A DNA stretch of 64,000 nucleotides from JAAYYM01 sp964483155 (GTDB lineage: Bacteria; Bacillota; Clostridia; Lachnospirales; Lachnospiraceae), in contig CAZAAC010000007.1 in NCBI GenBank assembly GCA_964483155.1, forward strand, positions 11,101-75,100. Direction: 5' to 3'. The notes beneath the pieces are model-generated. The model was not told where the DNA came from. It was given only the letters and a program-made list of their open reading frames with translations, and searched no databases. The translations under genes were made by a program, and so were the position numbers. Below are positions 45,415-53,943 of the stretch, one piece after another. Every line of letters begins with the position of its first letter. Positions within the stretch are counted from its first letter, which is position 1.

Positions 45415-46794
45415 ATGAGAAGAGGTCAAATCACAGTATTTTTGGCATTAATTCTTTCCACATTATGTTCATTGTTAATTATTATTGTTGAAAGTGCGAG
45501 AGTAGCTACATTCCGAATGCAGACAGAAGTAGGAATGAACATAGGAATAAACTCAGTATTTGCAGAATATAACAGAGTATTACTTGATCGATATGACCTC
45601 TTCTATATTGATAGTTCATATGGAAATAAAATAGCATCGATTAATAATGTTGAAGAACAGCTACGAAGTTATTTAGAAGCAAACTTGATAGACTGGAAAG
45701 AAATTGCAGAAACAGAAGAAGGTGACTGGTTCCGTATAAAAATAGAAAATGTGAAAGTAGATGCATACTTACTTGCTTCAGATTTAAACGGAAAAGTAAT
45801 CCAAAGACAAGCAGTTAATTTTATAAAAAATTATTCCTTTGAAAAAAGAGAATTTGATGCAAAGCAGATATACAATAAAATTGAAAGCATCAAAACTTAT
45901 GAAAAAGACTATTTTGAGGAAAGAAATAATATATTAAAAGGTCTTGCATCATTAGCCTTTATAGATGAAGTCAATGCTATACAAAGAAAAAATATTTTGG
46001 ACATTGTGCTGTCAGAGAAGTCACTTTCTGAAAAAAGTATTATTAAACATACACTTCCATCTGGCAGAACATTATCAGTAGGAAAAGGGAATGTAACATT
46101 TAAAGAAACAATCAGTAGCGATGAGTCAGATAGACTTTTTGAAAAATATTTATTTAATAAATGTTCTAACCTAATGGATGTTAGAAAAGGAAGTGCACTT
46201 GATTATGAGATAGAATACATATTGTTTGGAGAAAGTAATGATAAAAAAAATATGAGTATATTAGCTTCAGAGCTACTAGAGATAAGGGAGTCTGCAAACA
46301 TCACTTTTTTGATAAATAATCAAGGTAAACGAGAAGAAGCAAGAGAACTAGCTGTTATGTTGGCAGGAATAGCAGCAACGCCAGAGGCAATTGAGCTGTA
46401 TACAAAGGCAATTATCTATACATGGGGATATGCAGAAGCAGCAATAGATGTAAACAGGTTATTAATAGGTGGACAAGTGCCCGTGATGAAAGAAGAACAA
46501 GATTGGATATTACCAATTGAAGATATAGCTCTATTTCGCCAGTACATGGGAGATGCTAGCGGGCAAGGTCTAAGTTATGAAGATTATTTAGTTTATTATT
46601 TATATAAGCAAAGGAATGAAATAAAAAGAGAGCGCTTCATGGATATTGTAGAGATGAATATTCGGTTAGCAGAAAAAAACGAGACATTTAAAATCGATGG
46701 ATGTGTAGAATATATTAAGGCAAAAGCTAATTTAAAAAGTGATTATGGTTATCAATATAATATAACTCGCGAATTTGGATATGAGAAAAAATAG
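45415..46794 (+). CDS. DUF5702-type Tad-locus membrane protein
   Basis: A 459-residue protein beginning with a pseudopilin-like N-terminus (RGQITVFLALILSTLCSLLI then ESARVATFRMQTEVGMN), with Gly-Gln-Ile-Thr-Val-Phe before the helix, as in TadE/DUF5702 proteins. The rest is extracellular with no known domain, containing Glu/Lys-rich helices and Tyr/Asp segments (YDLFYIDSSYG). It is linked to the Tad operon and is probably a minor pilin or assembly factor. Confidence 0.75.
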   Translation: MRRGQITVFLALILSTLCSLLIIIVESARVATFRMQTEVGMNIGINSVFAEYNRVLLDRYDLFYIDSSYGNKIASINNVEEQLRSYLEANLIDWKEIAETEEGDWFRIKIENVKVDAYLLASDLNGKVIQRQAVNFIKNYSFEKREFDAKQIYNKIESIKTYEKDYFEERNNILKGLASLAFIDEVNAIQRKNILDIVLSEKSLSEKSIIKHTLPSGRTLSVGKGNVTFKETISSDESDRLFEKYLFNKCSNLMDVRKGSALDYEIEYILFGESNDKKNMSILASELLEIRESANITFLINNQGKREEARELAVMLAGIAATPEAIELYTKAIIYTWGYAEAAIDVNRLLIGGQVPVMKEEQDWILPIEDIALFRQYMGDASGQGLSYEDYLVYYLYKQRNEIKRERFMDIVEMNIRLAEKNETFKIDGCVEYIKAKANLKSDYGYQYNITREFGYEKK

Positions 46795-46799
46795 ACTTG

Positions 46800-46938
46800 T
46801 GGTAAGTGATAATGCCCTTTTCCTGTAGCAATTATCATATAATCCCTCAAAATGTAAAAAAATAGGAACACCTTAAATATAAATCAAATAATAAAAAGTA
46901 GTTATCATTTTACAGGAAGAGGGTGTTATCATTTATCA
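46800..46938 (+). promoter_or_regulatory. 28-bp RNA stem enclosing the ribosome site of the TadE-like gene
   Basis: Bases 46800-46827 pair with 46911-46938 in all 28 positions; the five non-Watson-Crick pairs are all G-U in the plus-strand transcript. The 3' arm contains the Shine-Dalgarno-like GGAAGAGGG and the probable non-standard start codon of the next gene. The 83-base loop is AT-rich. It begins 6 bases after the DUF5702 stop. It could be a translational switch; a small insertion element with terminal repeats is the alternative. Confidence 0.7.
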
Positions 46939-47686
46939 AAAAAAGAGAGGTAGTTTAACTATAGAAGCTGCATTAATACTGCCAATTTTTATATTTGCTG
47001 CAGTTACAATATTAATGATTTCTGAAGCGCTTGGCTTATATACAAAGATACAAATAAGTATTCATCAAAATGCTAAAGAATTAGCACAATCAGCATATGT
47101 AAATAAAAACTTTGATAACAATAGAATTTATGAAAAAATAATTGAGGATATAGGAACTAGTTATCTTGATAGAGCGCCCATTAATGGGGGAAGTAAAGGA
47201 ATTAACTTTCATTATTCTGAAGTAATGAAAAATGACAAGATAGATCTGGTTGTTTGCTATCAATTAAAATTTCCGTATGACATATTTGGGGCAGGGAATA
47301 TTCAAATAATGCAAAGATGCTTCGTTCATGCTTGGACGGGATACGGAGGTACAAATGAAAAAAAAGAAAAAAATGGAGAAGAGATTGTCTACATCACGCC
47401 ACACGGGACAGTTTATCATAAATCTAAAGAGTGTACACATTTAAAACTTTCTATTAAAGAAGTGAATTATAATACAATAAAAAATTTGCGCAATGAGAGT
47501 GGAGAAAAGTATTATCGTTGTGAATTATGCGAGGAATCAGGTAAGGACTTACTATATATTACAGACACAGGGAATCGTTATCACTATAATATAAATTGTA
47601 GTGGGTTAAAAAGAAATATTATTGCAATTCCAATTTCAGAAGTTGGAAAAAGAAAACCTTGTCAACGATGTGGCAAAGAAAAGTAA
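46931..47686 (+). CDS. TadE-like protein with twin Cys4-type extracellular repeats; non-standard start
   Basis: The frame opens at 46895, and its first ATG (47015) would delete the TadE-type N-terminus (KKRGSLTIEAALILPIFIF) that is clearly read upstream. The best candidate start is ATT 46931, 7 bases after GGAAGAGGG, giving about 251 residues. After the helix lies an extracellular domain, and at the C-terminus two related metal-binding-like units: ITPHGTVYHKSKECTHL with CELCEE, and ITDTGNRYHYNINCSGL with CQRCGK. Each pairs a Y-H-x(5)-C motif with a C-x-x-C. It is a likely minor pilin of the Tad system. The start is uncertain. Confidence 0.72.
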   Translation: MYQKKRGSLTIEAALILPIFIFAAVTILMISEALGLYTKIQISIHQNAKELAQSAYVNKNFDNNRIYEKIIEDIGTSYLDRAPINGGSKGINFHYSEVMKNDKIDLVVCYQLKFPYDIFGAGNIQIMQRCFVHAWTGYGGTNEKKEKNGEEIVYITPHGTVYHKSKECTHLKLSIKEVNYNTIKNLRNESGEKYYRCELCEESGKDLLYITDTGNRYHYNINCSGLKRNIIAIPISEVGKRKPCQRCGKEK

Positions 47687-47705
47687 AAAAATGAGGGAAG
47701 AAGTT

Positions 47706-48134
47706 ATGATAGAGATTACAATAAAGTTTATAATTATGATATGCCTGCTGGGAGCATGTTCTTATACAGATATAGAAAAAAAAGAAATATCTTTATCTTT
47801 TATTAGTGTATTTTTAGGAATCGAGATTATTTATTTAATAGTATTTAAAAGAGGAGCCCTATGGCAGCAGTGTAGCGGAATTATAGTAGGAGTAGCGGTA
47901 TTAATATATAGCAAAATGTCTAAAGGAGCTATTGGAGAAGGGGACGGATACTTATTGGTTGCAACTGGTTTGATGCTGGGATGGAGAGATAATATTGTTC
48001 TACTTATTGGTGCGTTAATTCTTGCAGGTTTTTTTTCTATATTTTTATTACTTTTTAAAAAAGTAAACAAAAAAAAGGAAATCCCATTTGCACCATTTCT
48101 TTTATTAACATATATAGGAACGGTAATAATATGA
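47706..48134 (+). CDS. Prepilin peptidase (A24 family, TadV/CpaA-like)
   Basis: A 142-residue membrane protein starting at ATG 47706 behind GAGGGAAG; the frame above it overlaps the previous gene. Asp motifs of aspartic A24 peptidases are present: YTDIEKKEIS after helix 1, and GAIGEGDGYLL with the GxGD motif. It lacks the methylase domain, as in TadV. It cuts the Flp-like and TadE-like prepilins of this operon. Its stop overlaps the next start by 4 bases. Confidence 0.9.
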   Translation: MIEITIKFIIMICLLGACSYTDIEKKEISLSFISVFLGIEIIYLIVFKRGALWQQCSGIIVGVAVLIYSKMSKGAIGEGDGYLLVATGLMLGWRDNIVLLIGALILAGFFSIFLLLFKKVNKKKEIPFAPFLLLTYIGTVII

Positions 48135-48562
48135 AGAGAAAGGGAAGTTATACAATAGAAGCAACTTTGTGCATGCCTATTATTATAGGGGTCATAGTAT
48201 TTATTATATATCTAGCATTTTATACACATGCTCGATCAGTACTAACAGAATGCGCCTATGTTGCAGCACTTAGAGGAAGTTTGATTCAATCTGGAAGTGT
48301 GGATGCAGAAAAAGAAGCTGTAAAATGTGCAGAAGAACTTAAGAAAGAAAAGTTATTAGGAAACTGGATAGTAGAAAGTAAGATAGAAGTAACAGAAGAT
48401 AAAATAGTGGTCTTTTATTATGGAACAATGCGTATTCCAGGAGGAATTTTGCTGGACTATGTATTACATAAAAGTAGCTGGAATTTAAAAGTCGAAGCGA
48501 GTGCAAAAAGAATCAATGAAGTGAAATACATTAGAAATATGCGTGCTAGATTTAACAATTAA
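48131..48562 (+). CDS. TadE-like pseudopilin
   Basis: A 143-residue protein with the prepilin start KRKGSYTIEATLCMPIIIGV: Gly, then Ser-Tyr-Thr-Ile-Glu, then a hydrophobic helix. The remainder is a small extracellular domain with one Cys pair candidate. It is translationally coupled to the prepilin peptidase, which likely processes it. Confidence 0.82.
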   Translation: MKRKGSYTIEATLCMPIIIGVIVFIIYLAFYTHARSVLTECAYVAALRGSLIQSGSVDAEKEAVKCAEELKKEKLLGNWIVESKIEVTEDKIVVFYYGTMRIPGGILLDYVLHKSSWNLKVEASAKRINEVKYIRNMRARFNN

Positions 48563-48580
48563 AAACATGAGGGATAGAAA

Positions 48581-49846
48581 ATGCTTATAGAGTATAAAAG
48601 AGAGTTGGATCACAATTATATGATACTTAGTGATGAAGAAAACGTATATGACTATTTTCAGATAAAAATGTTACAAGAGAATAAAATAAAAGGAATTTTA
48701 AAATGTGATATTAGAGAAATAGATAATCAGGAAAAGTTTTATTATGAAATCAGTTCAAAACAATCTATTAGTATACTCTATGAAAAGATAACCATGGACT
48801 ATAATGCACTCAGTAATATATGGAGAGGAATAATAAAAGCTGTAGAAGCAGCAAGAGAATATTTGCTTGATATAAATCATTTTATTTTCCATCAAGATTA
48901 TATTTATACAAATCTTGAAACAAAACAAATATATCTTTGTTTTTTCCCATTATATAGTAAAGAGCCCCAAAAAGCATTATTTGAATTAATAGAATATATA
49001 TTAGATAAAATAAATCATACAGATAAAGAAGCGGTAATGTTAGCATATAATTTATATAAAAAAATAAAAGAGGAAAATTTTAATATTTGTGCAAAAATGT
49101 ATAATTGTTTAGAATTCAAAGAAAATCTAGAAATAAAAGATGAAGAATACATAGAGGAGATAGAAAAAAATAAGTATATTAAAACGAAACAAGATAAATC
49201 ATTAAATAAGTACAATAAACAAAAAGAGATTATATACTATTTTATAAGTGTTATATTACTACTAATACTTATTATGACTATGCTATATATACAAATTTAC
49301 AAACCAGTTATACCTAGAATGGAAATGAAAACTTATAGAGTTATAGTTGTAGTATTTGGAACGATAGGTGGAGTAATAGCTTTTATTAGTTTTTTGATTG
49401 TAAATAAAATTAATCAACATGCAAGGCAAGAAATGGTTAAAAAAATGGAACAGAAAATGGAGCAAATAAAAAATACGGAAGAGGTAATGCAAAAGGAAAT
49501 TGATAAAAAATTATATAATGGCGAGACAGAAATGTTAGCGGGGGAGTGCGTCAATAATAAAAAACTGATTAGTTTACATGATAAAGGGAAGCAAGAAATT
49601 ATTATAGACAAAAATCCTTTTATAATAGGCAAAATGGGGCAGGCAAACAATATTATTATTAAAGAGAGAACAATTAGTAAAATCCATGCTAAAATAACAG
49701 AAGAAAAAGGAAAATACTATTTGACAGATTTAAATTCAACAAATGGAACTTATAAAAATGGAGTCCGCCTGATTGCAAATGAAACAGTAGAAATAAGACC
49801 TCAGGATGAAATTAAACTTGGAAATAAAATCTTTTATTTTAACTAG
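48581..49846 (+). CDS. DUF6382 / FHA-domain membrane protein of the Tad locus
   Basis: A 421-residue protein. Residues 1-190 are a cytoplasmic DUF6382-like domain (ELDHNYMILSDEEN, QDYIYTNLETKQIYLCFFPL). Two membrane helices (about 218-238 and 252-274) follow, then a coiled coil. The C-terminal FHA domain has NPFIIGKMGQ, RTISKIHAKI and DLNSTNGTYKNG, with the Gly-Lys, Ser-x-x-His and Asn-Gly residues needed to bind phosphothreonine. It may tie pilus activity to Ser/Thr kinase signalling; no kinase gene is in the window. Confidence 0.82.
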   Translation: MLIEYKRELDHNYMILSDEENVYDYFQIKMLQENKIKGILKCDIREIDNQEKFYYEISSKQSISILYEKITMDYNALSNIWRGIIKAVEAAREYLLDINHFIFHQDYIYTNLETKQIYLCFFPLYSKEPQKALFELIEYILDKINHTDKEAVMLAYNLYKKIKEENFNICAKMYNCLEFKENLEIKDEEYIEEIEKNKYIKTKQDKSLNKYNKQKEIIYYFISVILLLILIMTMLYIQIYKPVIPRMEMKTYRVIVVVFGTIGGVIAFISFLIVNKINQHARQEMVKKMEQKMEQIKNTEEVMQKEIDKKLYNGETEMLAGECVNNKKLISLHDKGKQEIIIDKNPFIIGKMGQANNIIIKERTISKIHAKITEEKGKYYLTDLNSTNGTYKNGVRLIANETVEIRPQDEIKLGNKIFYFN

Positions 49847-49901
49847 CAATTCATTGACACATATTTTGAGAAATGATACTCTTTTAACTAGAGGATAAGT
49901 G

Positions 49902-50963
49902 ATGAATGAAAAGCTGGAAACAATAATGCTGCAGGCTGGATATCGGAAAATGCCTTCCAATACGCCGGAATTTACTATTTATATTGCGGGAGATATGTCG
50001 CGCGCACAGGTAGTACAGGTTATAGATTTAACAAGAGGGCAGCAGTTCAGTGTTCAGCAGTTTAATTATATAAAACAGTATACGATTGATATTTTTAAGT
50101 ATAAAGGATATCAAGATATGCATCTTCTTACATTGATTATAACGGAAAAGGCTGATGAAATAAAGAAAATAAGCTTAACAGAAACAGCTTGTTGGATAAT
50201 TGATACGGCTAGTAACAGGGTTTGCATATATGAAAATCAGATAAGTGATTTTTATGGTTTAAGAGGAAAGTTCGAAAATTTATGGAGTTCTTCCTATCAC
50301 ATAGATGCTCCTCAATTTGAAAAAAAAAATCTTCCTCATAAGAGTATGTCACCAATTGGTTTTTTGCGTAAAAACTTTTCTCATATAAATTTTTGTATTA
50401 TTATCATTAATGTAGTTATTTTTATGATTCCATTACTATTTTTGCTTGGTACGGAAGAAGATATAAACTTTATGATAGCACATGGAGCTATGTACTGGCC
50501 TAGTATTGTGACAGATCATGAGTATTATAGATTCTTTACATGCATTTTTTTACACTTTGGGATAGAACACTTAGCTAGTAATATGATCGTGTTGTATTTT
50601 TTGGGAGATAATTTAGAGAGAGAAGTTGGCAGGATTAAGTATTTATTTATATACTTATTAAGTGGAATATCGGGAAGTGTCTGTTCTTTTTTATTTTTTG
50701 CTATGGCTAATGAAGAAGTTGCTTCAGTGGGTGCTTCTGGAGCTATATTTGGAGTCATAGGTGCACTGCTCTATGTGGTAATACAAAACAAGGGAAAGTT
50801 GGAAGATATGACAACTTTCAGAATCGTAATATTAATTGGCTATTTCATTTTTTCGGGATTAACGAATGAATCGATTGATAATGCGGCACACCTTGGGGGA
50901 TTGGTTGCAGGATTTATTATTTCTGTGTTATTGTATAGAAAAGAATCTGTGGAGAGGTCGTAA
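49902..50963 (+). CDS. Rhomboid-family intramembrane serine protease
   Basis: A 353-residue protein; the ATG directly after GTG 49899 is chosen. Residues 1-150 are a soluble domain of unknown role. The membrane domain has six or seven helices, the HFGIEHLASNMIVLYFLGDNLE segment, catalytic Ser279 in GASGAIFGV and His330 in NAAHLGGLVAGF. It cleaves membrane proteins inside the bilayer. It follows the Tad operon, in which several single-pass pilin-like proteins could be substrates (inference). Confidence 0.9.
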   Translation: MNEKLETIMLQAGYRKMPSNTPEFTIYIAGDMSRAQVVQVIDLTRGQQFSVQQFNYIKQYTIDIFKYKGYQDMHLLTLIITEKADEIKKISLTETACWIIDTASNRVCIYENQISDFYGLRGKFENLWSSSYHIDAPQFEKKNLPHKSMSPIGFLRKNFSHINFCIIIINVVIFMIPLLFLLGTEEDINFMIAHGAMYWPSIVTDHEYYRFFTCIFLHFGIEHLASNMIVLYFLGDNLEREVGRIKYLFIYLLSGISGSVCSFLFFAMANEEVASVGASGAIFGVIGALLYVVIQNKGKLEDMTTFRIVILIGYFIFSGLTNESIDNAAHLGGLVAGFIISVLLYRKESVERS

Positions 50964-50967
50964 CAGT

Positions 50968-51972
50968 ATGAAAATTAATATTTATTATGGAGGTAGAGGA
51001 ATACTCGATGATCCTACTCTATATGTGATTAACAAAATGCAAGAGGTATTGAGCGAGCTAAATGTAATAATTGAGAAGTTCAATTTGTATGAGTTAAAAA
51101 ATAGTATTACGACATTACCAGCCACGCTTAATGATGCTGACGGGATTATTCTAGCTACGACTGTTGAGTGGTATGGAATAGGCGGATATATGCAACAATT
51201 TCTGGATGCATGTTGGTTATATGGAAATAAAGAAAAGATTGCTAGTATATATATGTGTCCTGTTGTCATGTCTACAACATATGGGGAGAGGGAAGGAAAA
51301 CTAAGTTTATCTGTAGCTTGGGAGATTTTAGGAGGACGTCCTTGTAGTGGAATTTGTGGATATGTCAACGATATGGTGGCATTTGAAATGAATGCAGATT
51401 ATCTTGACCTAGTGGAAAGAAAAGCGGAGAATATTTATCGAACAATATCGCAAAAGGTTGCAAGTTTACCTGCAAGCAATCAAGCAGTTAAGAAAATGGT
51501 TGATTCGACAAGTAGTATTAATCTTACACCACAGGAAACAGAGCAATTGTCTAAATATGCATCTGATGATACATACGTACAGAAGCAAAAAGAAGATATT
51601 CAGGAATTGGCTAGTCTATTTAAGGATATGCTAGACCACAAAGATGTGGATGAAAATACGATATATATTATGGACTTCAGACAACATTATAGTCCGCAAG
51701 GTAATTTCTCGGCGAGTTATAAGTTTATTATTAAAGAGCGTAAAAAACCTTTAATAATTGAAATCGTTAATAGCGAATTAAATTGTTATTATGGAAATAT
51801 GGATAATCCAGAAGTGATATGTAAGCTGTCATCAGATATTATGAATGATATTATTGCATCCCGAATGACATTTCAAAGAGCTTTTATGTCAGGAGATATG
51901 CAAGTAAAGGGAGACTTTAGGATTTTACGTATGCTTGATCAGATTTTTATATTTACACAAGAAACCAATTAA
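50968..51972 (+). CDS. Flavodoxin-like NAD(P)H oxidoreductase fused to an SCP2-like domain
   Basis: A 334-residue protein starting at ATG behind GGAGAGG. The N-terminal 180 residues are flavodoxin-like (INIYYGGRGILDDPTLYV, DADGIILATTVEWYGIGGYM), resembling NADPH-dependent FMN reductases. The C-terminal 100 residues (FSASYKFIIKERKKPLIIEI then FMSGDMQVKGDFRILRMLDQIF) match the sterol carrier protein 2 pattern, so a hydrophobic ligand may be presented to the flavin site. The substrate is unknown. It lies 5 bases after the rhomboid gene. Confidence 0.78.
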   Translation: MKINIYYGGRGILDDPTLYVINKMQEVLSELNVIIEKFNLYELKNSITTLPATLNDADGIILATTVEWYGIGGYMQQFLDACWLYGNKEKIASIYMCPVVMSTTYGEREGKLSLSVAWEILGGRPCSGICGYVNDMVAFEMNADYLDLVERKAENIYRTISQKVASLPASNQAVKKMVDSTSSINLTPQETEQLSKYASDDTYVQKQKEDIQELASLFKDMLDHKDVDENTIYIMDFRQHYSPQGNFSASYKFIIKERKKPLIIEIVNSELNCYYGNMDNPEVICKLSSDIMNDIIASRMTFQRAFMSGDMQVKGDFRILRMLDQIFIFTQETN

Positions 51973-52028
51973 GGGAATTATATTTGAAATGATTGAAACA
52001 GGTAGATAGGATGGGAAGGAATTAAAAA

Positions 52029-52442
52029 ATGGAAGAGTCAAAGTGCATTTTCTGTAAAATTGCAATAGGAGAGATACCATCAAAGACAATATATGAGGAT
52101 GTAGATTTTCGTGTAATATTGGATATATCACCAGCAACGAGGGGACATGCTTTGATATTACCCAAGGAGCATTATAAAGATATATTTGAAATACCAGAGG
52201 AATTGCTAAAAAAAGCTTTTTCTTTAGCAAAAAAAATAGGAACAAAAATGTCCGAAAAGCTATGTTGTGATGGTTTCAATATTGTACAAAACAATGGAGT
52301 GACAGCTGGGCAAACGGTGTTTCATTTTCATATACACTTAATACCCAGATATGCTGATGACCAGCAAATGATTGGTTGGAGTCCTAGCAGCCCAGATGCA
52401 GAGGAGCTCAATAAGATATATAGTATTCTAGTAGAAGATTAA
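52029..52442 (+). CDS. HIT-family (HinT-like) nucleotide hydrolase
   Basis: A 137-residue protein with CIFCKIAIGEIPSKTIYED, GHALILPKEHY and the histidine triad HFHIHLIPR. HinT-type proteins hydrolyse nucleoside phosphoramidates. Length and motifs are standard. Confidence 0.93.
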   Translation: MEESKCIFCKIAIGEIPSKTIYEDVDFRVILDISPATRGHALILPKEHYKDIFEIPEELLKKAFSLAKKIGTKMSEKLCCDGFNIVQNNGVTAGQTVFHFHIHLIPRYADDQQMIGWSPSSPDAEELNKIYSILVED

Positions 52443-52467
52443 TAAGAACAGAAAGGTCGTAGTTCCA

Positions 52468-53931
52468 TTATTCTTGATTCTTTATTATCTGGCGGATTAC
52501 ATATTGAGGGGCATGATTCATACTGATATATATTCTGCCAATATATTCACCTATAAGTCCGAGTACGAACAGAATCATACCACCTATTACGAGTAATATG
52601 ATAATAGTTGACGTCCAACCCATTGGGGCATAGGGATTGGTAAGTTTATTGATTACGGCCCATATAGCGTAAGCAAAACCTATTAATGCAGATAAAATTC
52701 CCATATAAGTGGCTATGCGAAGTGGTTTTACAGAAAAAGCAGTGAATCCATTAACCCATAGGGAAATCAATTTTCGCATAGTATATCCAGAAGTGCCAAT
52801 AGCACGTTCTCTATGATTTACCTCAACGCTCTTAATATTATTTGTAGTACGGAGCAATAGACCAATCACATATGGATAGGAGTGTTCATATTTAACAACT
52901 TCATCTATAATAAATCTTTTGGTAGCAAAATAACTGGAAATGTAAAGATTTTTCGGCTTGTTCAATAGTAATTCTGCCATTAGGCTATTTAGCTTACTTC
53001 CCCAATTACGTGTAAAAGAGTGCTTTTTGTGTGAGTAGGCAGCATAAACAACATCGGCGCCCGCTTCCAGCTCATCAATTAATTTGAAAACTTCATTTGC
53101 GGGTGTTTGACCATCATCGTCCAAACAAACCACAATATCACCGGTTGCATATCTAAAACCAGCCATTAAAGCAGCATGTTGACCAAAGTTTTTAGACATA
53201 TTGATACCAATGATATTATTATTGGTATGACATAGTTCTGAAATAACTTCAAAAGTATTGTCAGGAGACCCATCATTAACTAGAATAATCTCATACACAT
53301 AGTTATCATTTCTGACCATTGTAGTATCTATTTCATTAACCACAGAGTCTAATGTCTTTGATGAACGATAACAGGGAATGATATAGGATATTTTTTTCAA
53401 TGAAAGGACCTCCTTATTGAGTAGTTCCATATATACGACACTTTCAGATTTTCCTTGAATTATAATATTGTCAGGGGAATTGAGACATTCTTTGAACCCA
53501 GCTTTTTTATAGCTTTGAATAGCATACTTGTTTTTTGATAGTACGCGCAAAGTAAGCCGGTTAAGTTTTATGATATCAAAAGCATATCTTACAATTAAGG
53601 AGATAGCTTCAGTACCATATCCTTTTCCTTTCGCATCAGGTTCTCCTATAAAGATACCATACTCAGCCTCTTTTTTACAATACTCTACATCTCTTAAATA
53701 AACAGAACCAATTTCTTTTTTACTATTTTTTTCAATCATAATAAATTGAAGTACTTTTCCTGTTGCAACTTTTTCAATGAGCCAGGATAAATGTTCTTCT
53801 CTTGTAATAAGCGGCTGGTATATAAAATTATTTCGAACGTCGTTACTGTTACGCCATTTAAGAATATTATCTGTATCTGTATCTGTAATTGGTCTTAATA
53901 TTAGATTTTGACCTTCAATAAAATCATTCAT
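52468..53931 (-). CDS. Fusion of GNAT acetyltransferase and GT2 polyprenyl-phosphate glycosyltransferase
   Basis: A 487-residue protein in one frame. Residues 1-172 are a RimJ/PseH-like GNAT domain (LILRPITDTDTDNILKWRN, PDAKGKGYGTEAISLIV, NKYAIQSYKKAGF). Residues 178-487 are a GtrB/DPM1-type GT2 domain: ISYIIPCYRSSKTLDSVV, LVNDGSPDNT, DIVVCLDDDGQTP, and two C-terminal helices. The DDD metal motif is intact. It ends the cluster with the GT-C gene 12 bases upstream and a WecE homologue on the other strand. It may acetylate an amino sugar and move a sugar to a lipid carrier; the joined activity is inferred. Confidence 0.88.
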   Translation of the reverse strand: MNDFIEGQNLILRPITDTDTDNILKWRNSNDVRNNFIYQPLITREEHLSWLIEKVATGKVLQFIMIEKNSKKEIGSVYLRDVEYCKKEAEYGIFIGEPDAKGKGYGTEAISLIVRYAFDIIKLNRLTLRVLSKNKYAIQSYKKAGFKECLNSPDNIIIQGKSESVVYMELLNKEVLSLKKISYIIPCYRSSKTLDSVVNEIDTTMVRNDNYVYEIILVNDGSPDNTFEVISELCHTNNNIIGINMSKNFGQHAALMAGFRYATGDIVVCLDDDGQTPANEVFKLIDELEAGADVVYAAYSHKKHSFTRNWGSKLNSLMAELLLNKPKNLYISSYFATKRFIIDEVVKYEHSYPYVIGLLLRTTNNIKSVEVNHRERAIGTSGYTMRKLISLWVNGFTAFSVKPLRIATYMGILSALIGFAYAIWAVINKLTNPYAPMGWTSTIIILLVIGGMILFVLGLIGEYIGRIYISMNHAPQYVIRQIIKNQE

Positions 53932-53943
53932 TATTACTTCCTT

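Noticed and set aside
46800..46938. Calling the 28-bp inverted repeat a mobile element
   Set aside because: I could not find target-site duplications, and the exclusive G-U mismatches favour an RNA role; a MITE origin remains possible.
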